Source: an uncultured Bacteriovorax sp.
GTDB lineage: Bacteria; Bdellovibrionota; Bacteriovoracia; Bacteriovoracales; Bacteriovoracaceae
Assembly (NCBI GenBank): GCA_946481315.1
Contig: CAMLMH010000001.1
Coordinates: 248,001 to 312,000, forward strand
Reading direction: 5' to 3'
DNA: 64,000 nt
How positions within the stretch are numbered: position 1 is the stretch's first letter; each line of letters opens with the position of its first letter. The notes under the pieces are model-generated. The model ran no database searches. It saw only the letters and a program-made list of their open reading frames with translations, and was not told the origin of the DNA. Shown in pieces: positions 17,558 to 25,789 of the stretch. Position numbers and translations under genes: made by a program.

Positions 17558-18242
17558 TCTTTTTTTTGTTCTTGCGTCGACCGCTATATTTGGTGCAGAG
17601 GAGCTGGCCAGTTTTTGTTTTAAGCCGGCTACCAGCCTGAATGATGCTCGCGCATCGCTCAATGAAATCATATTGCCCAGAGAAAAAATTTTTACACGCG
17701 AAGAGCAGCGCTGCCTGGATGTTCTGACATCGCCCGATAGAGTAAAGCTATTGGAGAAATACCTGAGACTTCGATACACTCTGGTTGTCGAGGAGTCTGA
17801 GCGTGATATTCAGCCCCTGCAGGCTCAGCATTGTCAGCTGGAATTAAAAAAGACAGCCACTCGCAGGACAACGAATACAAATCTGCAGATTGGGGCCAGT
17901 AATCAGATTGGTTCGGGAGCGAGTAACTCAGCCTTGACCGAAGTCAATCAGTTGTTGCTGGGATTAGGGAAGCCGGGAGTTCTGGCCATTGGTACACAGG
18001 CCCTCTATGTTGAATGCCGAAAAGGGGCGACAGGAATGTATCAGCTGACCTTTTCTTTACAAGAAAACGGATCATCCCGAATTACAACCGAAGTATCGGC
18101 CAGAGCAAATGAAGAAATCAATGTCGGACAGGTCACCCGTACATTGAATGATAGAAATCGGGCCCTGGGTGTTCCGCAAATTGCAGTGAGCACTGAAATT
18201 GGAACTGAAGACATTACATATCACTTAAAAGTTAAAGAATAA
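17505..18242 (+). CDS. secreted protein, function unknown
   Basis: A 245-residue protein with a hydrophobic signal-like segment (about 13-30, ending STAIFGAEE) after a short basic N-terminus. The ATG at 17505 lies inside the DtxR-like gene with a 53-nt overlap. It is the only ATG before the signal segment, so I kept it, but a later non-ATG start is possible. The mature part has four cysteines and a Gly/Ser/Asn-rich stretch near 125-145, followed by beta-rich sequence. It sits 17 nt before the oligopeptidase gene. Family unknown. Confidence 0.62.
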   Translation: MNLFITKKATVIYRAIISLFFVLASTAIFGAEELASFCFKPATSLNDARASLNEIILPREKIFTREEQRCLDVLTSPDRVKLLEKYLRLRYTLVVEESERDIQPLQAQHCQLELKKTATRRTTNTNLQIGASNQIGSGASNSALTEVNQLLLGLGKPGVLAIGTQALYVECRKGATGMYQLTFSLQENGSSRITTEVSARANEEINVGQVTRTLNDRNRALGVPQIAVSTEIGTEDITYHLKVKE

Positions 18243-18259
18243 TTCTCCAGGAGAAATAC

Positions 18260-20293
18260 ATGAACATTTTATTAGAAAAATTTAAAACACCATTTGAAAC
18301 GGTTCCTTTCGATAAAATAAAAAATGAAGATTTTTTACCAGCTCTGAAAGATTCAATCGCACAAGCTAAAAAGCGCATTGAAGCGATCAAAACCAACAAA
18401 GAAGCAGAAACATTCAGCAATGTCGTGGAGGCATTGGAAAACGCCGCTCCGGAAGTGGAAATTGTTTCGGGAGTTTTCTTCAATTTGCATTCAGCCGAAA
18501 CTAATGATGACCTTCAGAATATTGCCAAGGAATTTTCACCGATTCTGACTGAGTACGGAAATGACGTTAGCTTAGATGAAGTCCTTTTTAAAAAAATAAA
18601 AAAAGTCTGGGACAATAAAGAAAAATTTAATCTTGATGATGAACAAATGATGTTACTGGAAAAAACCTACAAAAGTTTTGTTCGTAACGGTGCTCTTTTA
18701 AACGAAGCTGATAAACAAAAATTAAGAGACATTTCAAATAAACTTTCAACGTTATCGCTGCAGTTTTCTGACAACATTCTAAAAGAAACAAACAATTTCA
18801 TAATGCTGATTGATAATGAAGCAGATCTGGCAGGACTACCGGCCGATGTTATAGAAGCCGCCGCGCATACAGCAAAAGAAAAAGGTCATGAAGGCAAATG
18901 GGCTTTCACTCTGGCTTACCCGAGTGTCATTCCCTTTCTCACTTATTCAAGCAAACGCGAACTCCGAAAGAAAATGTTTCTGGGAAATACAACGAAGGGT
19001 TTTAAAGGTGATGAGTTAGATAATCAAAAAATTATCAAAGACATCGCGTCACTTCGTCATCAAAAGGCTCAGTTACTGGGGTACGAATCACACGCGCATT
19101 TTGTTCTTGAAGAGCGCATGGCTTCTAACCCACAAACAGTTATGAGTTTCATGGAAAACATTGTTAACCATGCCACACCGGCCGCAGTAAAAGAGACTGA
19201 AGAGTTAAAGGCCTACGCAAAAAAGCTGGACGGGATCGAAGATTTCCAGCGCTGGGATTCTGCTTACTACGCTGAAAAACTAAAAAATGAGCGTTTCCAG
19301 GTGAACGATGAAATGCTTCGTCCATACTTCAAACTGGAAAACGTGATCAATGGCGTTTTTAAAGTTGCTGAGAATCTATATGGATTAAAATTTATTCCCC
19401 GAAATGATATTCCGGTCTACCACCCAGATGTGAAAACATATGAAGTTGTTGATGAAAACAACACTCATGTTTCAGTTTTCTATGCAGATTTCCACCCGCG
19501 TGCCGGAAAGAGAAATGGGGCATGGATGACTAGTTTCCGTGGTCAGAAAGTGGAAAATGGACAAAACATTCGTCCGCATGTTGCTATCGTTTGTAATTTT
19601 ACCAAACCAACACCGACAAAACCCTCACTCCTGGGCTTTGATGAAGTCGTGACACTTTTCCACGAATTCGGACATGCACTTCATGGAATGCTGGCTAACT
19701 CTCGTTATGAATCTTTATCAGGAACAAATGTGTTCTGGGATTTTGTGGAGCTTCCTTCTCAAATTATGGAGAACTGGGCATATGAAAAAGAATGCCTGGA
19801 CCTGTTTGCAGAACACTACGAAACAAAGGAAAAAATTCCTGCAGATCTGATTAAGAAGATTAAAGACTCTTCTAGCTTCCTCGAAGGAAGAGCAACACTA
19901 AGACAATTAAGTTTTGCCAGTGTGGATATGGCCTGGCATTCAACTGATCCTGCCCACATTAATGACATTGAAGCTTTTGAAACAAGAATCATGGATAGAC
20001 TTGAATTTCTACCGACCGTAAAAGGAACGAGTGTATCAACAGCTTTCTCACACATTTTTGCCGGTGGATATTCTGCTGGTTATTACTCATACAAATGGGC
20101 AGAAGTTTTAGATGCAGATGCTTTTGAATTCTTTAAAGAGCAGGGAATCTTCAATCGTGAAGCCGCTAAGCGTTTCAAGGATCACATCCTTAGCAAAGGT
20201 GGAAGTAAACATCCAATGCATCTGTATGAAGCTTTCAGAGGTCAAAAACCAAACCCGGATGCTCTTTTGAGAAGAGCAGGTTTGATTAAGTAG
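18260..20293 (+). CDS. M3-family oligopeptidase (oligopeptidase A / Dcp-like)
   Basis: Cytoplasmic zinc metallopeptidase that degrades short peptides. The 677-residue protein has the HExxH zinc motif in LFHEFGHALHGML (His468, Glu469, His472) and the downstream zinc-ligand glutamate in DFVELPSQIMENW, plus SAYYAEKL and GYSAGYYSYKWAEVLDADAFE, all typical of PrlC/Dcp. No signal peptide is present. A strong RBS (GGAG, about 18250) precedes the ATG. It fits a peptide-scavenging lifestyle together with the opp operon at 46-52 kb. Whether endo- or dipeptidyl carboxypeptidase cannot be settled. Confidence 0.95.
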   Translation: MNILLEKFKTPFETVPFDKIKNEDFLPALKDSIAQAKKRIEAIKTNKEAETFSNVVEALENAAPEVEIVSGVFFNLHSAETNDDLQNIAKEFSPILTEYGNDVSLDEVLFKKIKKVWDNKEKFNLDDEQMMLLEKTYKSFVRNGALLNEADKQKLRDISNKLSTLSLQFSDNILKETNNFIMLIDNEADLAGLPADVIEAAAHTAKEKGHEGKWAFTLAYPSVIPFLTYSSKRELRKKMFLGNTTKGFKGDELDNQKIIKDIASLRHQKAQLLGYESHAHFVLEERMASNPQTVMSFMENIVNHATPAAVKETEELKAYAKKLDGIEDFQRWDSAYYAEKLKNERFQVNDEMLRPYFKLENVINGVFKVAENLYGLKFIPRNDIPVYHPDVKTYEVVDENNTHVSVFYADFHPRAGKRNGAWMTSFRGQKVENGQNIRPHVAIVCNFTKPTPTKPSLLGFDEVVTLFHEFGHALHGMLANSRYESLSGTNVFWDFVELPSQIMENWAYEKECLDLFAEHYETKEKIPADLIKKIKDSSSFLEGRATLRQLSFASVDMAWHSTDPAHINDIEAFETRIMDRLEFLPTVKGTSVSTAFSHIFAGGYSAGYYSYKWAEVLDADAFEFFKEQGIFNREAAKRFKDHILSKGGSKHPMHLYEAFRGQKPNPDALLRRAGLIK

Positions 20294-20294
20294 T

Positions 20295-21479
20295 TTACAG
20301 ATTTTTTCGATCGAACATTCGATAAAGTTTTAATTTATCAACGGTAGGGTCGGAGCATTTTAAGGAGCAAGTCTCCAGAGATGCTTCGATCAAATCGTCT
20401 TTAATCGATGAATTAGTTGTTAGTTTTCCTGAAAGCACTTCCATAAAAGCTAATTCATTATTCCCGACAACTTGACCGATATTCCAGAGTAATCCGAAGA
20501 CAAAATCCGTATTGGCGAGTTCCCCTCTTTCATACGCCAATTGATATTGCTGCTTTTTCTGTACTTCTTTTCCGTTGTAAAGATTGTATTCTTTTATTTT
20601 AGTTGCCAGCTTTTTGCTGTTGGCAATTTTTCCTGCAAAATAATCAGCGAGACCTTCATTTACCGGAGTTGAGTGGCTCAACTCAAGGTGTTCACTCAAA
20701 GCAATGTGCGAAAACTCATGATAAATAATTTCCGGCACAAGAGCAGAGTCCAGGCGATAGATTTTTCTGGCAAAGAATTCAGCCGCAATATCTGAAGACT
20801 GATAAATAGCTTCAATCATTAAACTGCTGCCGGCAACCCGCATAATATTTCCCGGATCAGCACCACCAGCAAACATCTGGCTGAAGAAATTTTCCAGGTT
20901 GTCCATGTGACTTTGATTACGGAATTTTTTCAGAGAATCTTTTAAGTTCGACTGCGCGGCCAGTTCAGGATAATCGTTAATATTGATTTCTTTTGCCGGT
21001 CTAAACCAGATTTCAGATCCCCAGGGAAGCACGCCACGTGAAGGAAAACCATCACCTGCCGGAATAGCCAGTGCATTGTTATATTGAGGCGTTAAATTAT
21101 CATTGGCGAAATGGCCAAGTTCATTAAACACATTTGTTAAATCAATTCTGATCGTGACCTGATTCATTGATTCGACATAAGCAGATTTCACTTCTTTAAT
21201 AAAAAAACGACGGGCCTTAGTCAGGTGGAAATAAGCCGTTGCTGCTTTTAATTGCAATTCTTTACTGGCATTCGTTGAAATCGCTTCATCGTTTTTAGCG
21301 TGAACAATTTTAAAATATTTGCCTTCGTATTTATCAGTCTCCAATAAATCCTCAAGCACAACTGTTTCAATCTTTGCATTAAAATGATCATCGCGGATGA
21401 CAGCTGGTCTTTTGAGAGTCGCTCCAGAAGTGACGGTAGAATGCAGAAGAATGATGGTAGCAATGGTTAACGTCTTCAT
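20295..21479 (-). CDS. secreted zinc metallopeptidase-like protein (gluzincin type)
   Basis: A 394-residue exported protein. The ATG at 21479 was chosen because AAGGA lies just upstream and it gives the signal peptide MKTLTIATIILLHSTVTSGA. The motif YHEFSHIALSEH near residue 252, followed about 20 residues later by NEGLADYFAG, matches the HExxH plus NE-x2-D pattern of gluzincins, where the second glutamate is the third zinc ligand. Target unknown. It is the last gene of a three-gene minus-strand unit of secreted proteins and converges tightly with the M3 peptidase gene. Confidence 0.72.
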   Translation of the reverse strand: MKTLTIATIILLHSTVTSGATLKRPAVIRDDHFNAKIETVVLEDLLETDKYEGKYFKIVHAKNDEAISTNASKELQLKAATAYFHLTKARRFFIKEVKSAYVESMNQVTIRIDLTNVFNELGHFANDNLTPQYNNALAIPAGDGFPSRGVLPWGSEIWFRPAKEININDYPELAAQSNLKDSLKKFRNQSHMDNLENFFSQMFAGGADPGNIMRVAGSSLMIEAIYQSSDIAAEFFARKIYRLDSALVPEIIYHEFSHIALSEHLELSHSTPVNEGLADYFAGKIANSKKLATKIKEYNLYNGKEVQKKQQYQLAYERGELANTDFVFGLLWNIGQVVGNNELAFMEVLSGKLTTNSSIKDDLIEASLETCSLKCSDPTVDKLKLYRMFDRKNL

Positions 21480-21489
21480 TATTTTTTCC

Positions 21490-22761
21490 TTACAATAAAT
21501 TAAAATCAGAATCACGATCAACCGGTGCATCTGCAATTTGCTGATCTATTAACATGATGGCGAGAACCGAGACGAATCCAAACGGTGGCGGCAAGAAAAC
21601 AGAAGCGACTCCACCAAAAGTTTTAACCCAGAACATAACTTTTTCTTTTGTTGTTTTTTGCGGGTTCCAGATTTCTTCCAGTGCGGCCAGTTGTTCAATT
21701 TCAACTGAATTAATATATCCAACTTCATAAGCGGCAGCGATGATGTCGATATAAGTAGCCTGTTGACCACCTAATAAACTGCCATTGTTCAGGGTCGCTA
21801 GTTCTTTGCGCAGAAGTTTGAGAATGAAACGAAATTTTTCCATTGGAGAAAAATTTATGATCTCTGTCTGCTCTTTTGAGTAGTTAATATGCACCTGAAT
21901 ATTTTTAGAATCCAGACGCTTCTTCATCTTTTTGATGACGTCAGCCAGCAGGTAAATTTGGGTGCTGTTGAATTTTTCATGCAATGTCTGACGAAGTGAA
22001 TTTTTTCCTTTCCATTTTCCTTTTTTGGTCATGGTCTGAGATTGTTCAGCCTTACGTTCAGGAAATTTTTTGGCAATGGACTCGAGATTTGCCGCATACT
22101 TTGAAAGGGTCATTGGCCATTCATGAACGTCAGCAGCTCTCAGGTTTTCAAAATCCTTAAACATACCTTCAGAAATAATTTTCTTCTCCAGTGCCAGATA
22201 ATTGATATGCTTAAGTGTTTTTTTGAATTTTAGTGAGCCAGTATACAGTTCAAAAACAATTGAACGATATGCATCTTCCGCACAATATTTTTTCCCTTTT
22301 ATTTCTTCAACCTGTTTACGGTAGAGGTCCAGTGCTCTGACTTCTTCCTCGGCGGTCAGATTATTATGAGCGATGGCGTGGTTTAGAATAGGTTTGATTC
22401 GAGCTGCTTTGATAAAAAGTTCAGCAGCAACATCATCGATGGCATCACTGACTCGAAGGCCAAGAATAAATTCTTCCATCTCGGCTACGCCATTTAATCC
22501 AAGCTTATGTCCGGCAGTGGCTACAAATTTTGTCGCACATCGATTGATGCTCCGGTCATTCAGGAGTTCCAGTCCGATATCTAAGGCCCCAGATCCAGCA
22601 TACCTCTCCTTAAGCTTTAGAGCTTCTTTCTGGCCGATCAGGGCCGTTTCGGACTCCCTGAGGTTCACAAAGATTGCCTGCTCGGAAAGTGCGAATTCCT
22701 CGGCATTTAACGGGTTTAATAAGAGTGAAGCCACAATAAAAGGTATAAATAATTTTTTCAT
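21490..22761 (-). CDS. secreted helical protein with C-terminal hydrophobic segment
   Basis: A 423-residue protein with signal peptide MKKLFIPFIVASLLLNPLNA. The mature part is mostly helical, with isolated cysteines (RCATKF, KYCAEDAYR) and a Lys-rich middle. A hydrophobic stretch near the C-terminus (TFGGVASVFLPPPFGFVSVL) could be a membrane anchor or a buried core. I recognise no family. It is 10 nt upstream of the metallopeptidase gene and follows the Cys-peptidase-like gene by 72 nt, so all three are probably one transcript. Confidence 0.68.
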   Translation of the reverse strand: MKKLFIPFIVASLLLNPLNAEEFALSEQAIFVNLRESETALIGQKEALKLKERYAGSGALDIGLELLNDRSINRCATKFVATAGHKLGLNGVAEMEEFILGLRVSDAIDDVAAELFIKAARIKPILNHAIAHNNLTAEEEVRALDLYRKQVEEIKGKKYCAEDAYRSIVFELYTGSLKFKKTLKHINYLALEKKIISEGMFKDFENLRAADVHEWPMTLSKYAANLESIAKKFPERKAEQSQTMTKKGKWKGKNSLRQTLHEKFNSTQIYLLADVIKKMKKRLDSKNIQVHINYSKEQTEIINFSPMEKFRFILKLLRKELATLNNGSLLGGQQATYIDIIAAAYEVGYINSVEIEQLAALEEIWNPQKTTKEKVMFWVKTFGGVASVFLPPPFGFVSVLAIMLIDQQIADAPVDRDSDFNLL

Positions 22762-22833
22762 GAAAACTATTTATATTTATCCGGATTTTTTTTCACCGGT
22801 CTTTGTAAGATTTACACTTCTCTCAAGAATTCT

Positions 22834-23613
22834 TTAGTTTTTGCGAATTCTTTCAATGGCCTTCAGGACTTCCTTCTTTCCGACTCTCGCCAGTAGCTCG
22901 TATTGTTCACGGCTATAGCCGTCTTCAGCAGGAATGTCTCTTTCCAGAAGACCCAGATGCTGAGGCTGTCTCCAGGCCCTGAATCCATAAGGTGCAGACC
23001 CAAAACTAAATCGGGGATAACCAACATTTACTTCCATCGTTCTGAGTTTTCGGGGTGCATCTGAATAATAATAGATGAGTTCACGTTCTGCGTTTTCTCC
23101 CTTAATGATATAGCTGTGTTTATTATATTTCCCCATTCCCAGGAACTGCCATTCAACGAGGTATAAGGTCCCGGCGGTTATATTTTTAACTTTAACCGGA
23201 TAGGTATCTTTAAGAAGACTATCAACACCGGATTCATCATTAATATAATTGATGAAAGCCCTTACTCTTTTTTTTTCATCACTTATATTATCGAACATAT
23301 CTGTATCGTTTCCGAAATAAAGTTGTTTGTCTCTAAGGACATCTGGTGCATTTTTTTTAAATGGAAGTGAGTTCTCATAAGCAAACTTAATTCTGATTGC
23401 ATAGAGCGCATCAGCACAATCAGTTCTGATACCATAAAGCAAATCACCTTCTGTTTTAAAAATGGTTGTCGTTAATTTTTTCGCAACCCATGTACGATAT
23501 TCCTTTTCCCAATGATCATTCCATTCTTGCGAGGCACGCCAGACTTCTGCAGTGGAGGAATTGGCGAAAAATGTTAAAAGGGTAACTGCAAATAATAATG
23601 AGGACATTTTCAT
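22834..23613 (-). CDS. secreted protein with papain/NlpC-like Cys-His features
   Basis: A 259-residue exported protein (signal peptide about 1-22, ANSSTA) with a strong RBS (AGGAGC). The region GIRTDCADALYAIRIKFA places Cys66 at the start of a helix, and KYNKHSYIIKG provides His166 on a following strand. This is the Cys-helix/His-strand order of NlpC/P60- and papain-like peptidases and transamidases. The assignment rests on that order only. It is the first gene of a secreted trio and is divergent from the 23753 gene. Its substrate could be peptidoglycan or protein. Confidence 0.6.
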   Translation of the reverse strand: MKMSSLLFAVTLLTFFANSSTAEVWRASQEWNDHWEKEYRTWVAKKLTTTIFKTEGDLLYGIRTDCADALYAIRIKFAYENSLPFKKNAPDVLRDKQLYFGNDTDMFDNISDEKKRVRAFINYINDESGVDSLLKDTYPVKVKNITAGTLYLVEWQFLGMGKYNKHSYIIKGENAERELIYYYSDAPRKLRTMEVNVGYPRFSFGSAPYGFRAWRQPQHLGLLERDIPAEDGYSREQYELLARVGKKEVLKAIERIRKN

Positions 23614-23752
23614 TTATTAGCTCCTGGTTATTCATTAGACTCATCCATTCACTTCAATGCTCCTTGAGAATAAATTGTATTTTATCCATTTGTGAGCTTC
23701 TGAATCCTATATTAAAAACTCCGCACGTAAACGAAATTTCTTGGAGGAAATT

Positions 23753-24313
23753 ATGTTCAGAAAAATTGCTGCCCTTGTCATGTTAACTGCTTTTACTCAT
23801 GTTTCAGCGATGACACCAATTGCTGTGACAAAAGAGTTAAACAGGACGTTCGATGAATTAAATTATTCGCTGAATGTTGAATGGGATCAAAGAGATTCTA
23901 AGTTCTTTGATGCTTCAGTAGATGAATTTGAGCAAAACATTGCTCAGCTTCAGGCGGAAGGTTTAACGAATAAAGAATTGCTGGATCACACTCTAGCTAA
24001 AATTAAGGATCAGAAAACAAAAGAGGAAGTGTTGGCAATCGTTAAGGTTGTTGATGAATCCAACATGAGCCAAGAAGAGACGAGGGCTTTTGTAATGTCT
24101 AAGCTAAGCAGTACTTACGCACAGGGAGCAAGCTGGTCAGGCGGTAGAATGGGAGTAAAATTAGCACTTCTACTGGGAATTATTTTAATTCTTTGTCTGT
24201 GCAGCAACGATGATGATGACAGAGAGCCAACAAATGGAAACGGATATCCTGAATACCCGACATATCCTGAATATCCAACATACCCAGGCCCGATTCTTGT
24301 TGAAACGTTTTAA
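23753..24313 (+). CDS. secreted protein with C-terminal membrane segment and Tyr-Pro repeats
   Basis: A 186-residue protein: signal peptide MFRKIAALVMLTAFTHVSA, a charged helical domain rich in Glu/Lys/Gln, a WSGGRMG turn, one hydrophobic segment (LALLLGIILILCLC), then an Asp-rich patch and a tail of YPEYPTYPEYPTYPGP repeats. The ATG at 23753 has a perfect RBS (GGAGG, 23743-23747); an earlier in-frame start overlaps that RBS. The Tyr/Pro tail is low complexity and may contact the cell wall or a partner. No family recognised. A terminator follows. Confidence 0.72.
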   Translation: MFRKIAALVMLTAFTHVSAMTPIAVTKELNRTFDELNYSLNVEWDQRDSKFFDASVDEFEQNIAQLQAEGLTNKELLDHTLAKIKDQKTKEEVLAIVKVVDESNMSQEETRAFVMSKLSSTYAQGASWSGGRMGVKLALLLGIILILCLCSNDDDDREPTNGNGYPEYPTYPEYPTYPGPILVETF

Positions 24314-24327
24314 TGAAAATGCCTTCG

Positions 24328-24357
24328 GCGGGTCCCTATGGCCCCGCTTTTTTTTTT
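24328..24357 (+). terminator. rho-independent terminator
   Basis: GCGGGTCC / GGCCCCGC stem (one T-C mismatch) with CTAT loop at 24328-24347, followed by ten T residues; it lies 15 nt after the preceding stop codon. Confidence 0.85.
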
Positions 24358-24371
24358 GCCACATCAATAAA

Positions 24372-24409
24372 GTCCCGTTAGCATTTAACTATTCACTTCT
24401 AACAGGGAC
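24372..24409 (+). promoter_or_regulatory. inverted repeat that masks the RBS of the 24417 gene
   Basis: GTCCCGTTAG (24372-24381) pairs with CTAACaGGGAC (24399-24409, one bulged A). The AGGGA ribosome-binding site of the next gene (24404-24408) is inside the right arm, 8 nt before its ATG, so folding of the mRNA would block initiation. The pairing is seen; control of translation is inferred. Confidence 0.45.
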
Positions 24410-24416
24410 GTTTTAA

Positions 24417-24710
24417 ATGACATCTATGATTCTAAGTTGTCTGGTTCTGGCCGGATTCCATACTACCACCTTCGAAACCCAGGTCAGCGAATGGGCCATG
24501 GCCACAATCAATGAAACTCACAATGGAGTCGTCTTCGAAGGCACAGTCATTGAAAACAAACTCAACTCTGTCAGTATCGAAGTGCCGGATCAAGGAATTA
24601 AAACTTTCAGTTATGCTATGAAGGATTATTCACAAACCAGCCTGAGCACGATGTTAGACTGGAAAAATGGTCATGCTTCGATTGATTGCGAAATAAAAAA
24701 GTCTCATTAA
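24417..24710 (+). CDS. small protein, function unknown
   Basis: A 97-residue protein with a short hydrophobic N-terminus containing a cysteine (MTSMILSCLVLAGF), possibly a degenerate or lipoprotein-type signal. The rest is beta-prone (VVFEGTVIENKLNSVSIEV) with a second cysteine near the end. It has an RBS (AGGGA) at proper distance, although that lies in a hairpin. Family unknown; independent transcription is likely because a terminator lies just upstream. Confidence 0.58.
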   Translation: MTSMILSCLVLAGFHTTTFETQVSEWAMATINETHNGVVFEGTVIENKLNSVSIEVPDQGIKTFSYAMKDYSQTSLSTMLDWKNGHASIDCEIKKSH

Positions 24711-25129
24711 AAAATTTGTTATTTCTAAAGCGCAGAGAATTATAAGTAAAATAATTCAAACATCACATTACATTATACTCTGCGCTTGATTCAAAACTTT
24801 AATAAATATTTATTTGCACTTCCCGAATCATTTTCTTTTAAATTTCTCTTTACATCGATATTCAGGTGTCAAGTCAGAAGAATCACGTCGTGAAACATTC
24901 CGCTGTCACAGATTCAAAAACTCGGTTTTTGAAATGAGCACAATGAAAATTATTCTGTTTGTAAAATTGATTCGTCAAAAAAAGATGATCGCTTCATGCA
25001 TTTTCTAGTCTGGTCACTAAATTTTAACAGTGAAAAGTTATCTCACACAGTCTTTGCAGTGAAATTTTTTTCTGTGATAAAAAAGTGCAGGCAAATGGAT
25101 AAGCTTAACTTTAGAAAGGAGAATAGGAC
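24711..25129. other. 419-bp non-coding gap with stem-loops
   Basis: No convincing gene. It holds a perfect 10-bp inverted repeat AAGCGCAGAG (24728-24737) / CTCTGCGCTT (24778-24787) enclosing a smaller AATTAT/ATAATT hairpin; a 14-bp palindrome AATAAATATTTATT (24801-24814); and a 9-bp hairpin TTCAAAAAC-TCG-GTTTTTGAA (24913-24933). A 64-codon reading frame over 24814-25008 lacks an RBS and crosses the last hairpin, so I do not call it a gene. The region could carry a small RNA or operators for the L,D-transpeptidase gene. Confidence 0.5.
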
Positions 25130-25729
25130 ATGAAGGCACTTTTACTAACCCTAGCACTCGCCATGATGAATGTTCATGCTGCTGACAGTGCTGGAAATAT
25201 CCTGGATGAATTAGACCCGACTTCACCAAACATAGAAGAACAGCTGAAAAAAATGGATGCCGAATATGAAAAAGAAACAGGTTTATCGGCATGGCTGCCG
25301 CTCGATCTGGAGGGTATGCTTAAGGCCAGTTGTTATCGTAACTCCTGTCCAGTTTGGGCCGATGTAGATAAACGGACACAGAGACTATATCTTTACCTTG
25401 ATGGTGTTTTGACCTACACATGGAAAGTGTCTTCAGGTAAAGCAGGCTATACGACTCCCAATTTTGACCGGCATCCTAATGGAAGAATTTATGATCGTTA
25501 TACTTCCACCCGGTATCCAGATGGAGATTATAACGGTATGGGAAATATGCCTTATGCTGTTTTCATTCAGGGGGGATATGCTATCCACGGTACTACCCGA
25601 GGGAATTGGAGTCGTTTAGGCACACCTGCAAGCCATGGCTGTATCCGCGTTCATCCGGACAACGGGTATTTGTTTAACCGACTGGTCAGAAAACACGGAA
25701 TATATAACGTCTGGATCACTGTTAATTAG
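25130..25729 (+). CDS. L,D-transpeptidase (YkuD domain), secreted
   Basis: Periplasmic enzyme that makes 3-3 cross-links in peptidoglycan or attaches proteins to it. The 199-residue protein has a signal peptide (MKALLLTLALAMMNVHAA) and a YkuD domain with AIHGTTRGNW and the catalytic SHGCIRVHPDNGYLF (Cys171). An extra Cys pair lies at ASCYRNSCPVW. A good RBS (GAAAGGAG region, 25116-25123) precedes the ATG. In predatory bacteria L,D-transpeptidases can modify prey or self cell walls, but which applies here is not visible. A terminator follows. Confidence 0.93.
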   Translation: MKALLLTLALAMMNVHAADSAGNILDELDPTSPNIEEQLKKMDAEYEKETGLSAWLPLDLEGMLKASCYRNSCPVWADVDKRTQRLYLYLDGVLTYTWKVSSGKAGYTTPNFDRHPNGRIYDRYTSTRYPDGDYNGMGNMPYAVFIQGGYAIHGTTRGNWSRLGTPASHGCIRVHPDNGYLFNRLVRKHGIYNVWITVN

Positions 25730-25751
25730 AAAAATTTAGATGTTTGGAATT

Positions 25752-25789
25752 AAAGGGGACTTGTTAAAAATCAGGTTCCCTTTCTTTTT
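25752..25789 (+). terminator. rho-independent terminator overlapping convergent gene end
   Basis: AAAGGGGAC (25752-25760) pairs with GTTCCCTTT (25775-25783), 9 bp with one G-T pair, followed by CTTTTT. It serves the L,D-transpeptidase gene and overlaps the stop codon of the minus-strand nitronate monooxygenase gene. Confidence 0.75.

Noticed and set aside
24814..25008. 64-codon frame in the 24.7-25.1 kb gap
   Set aside because: No ribosome-binding site, no family, and it runs across a perfect hairpin.
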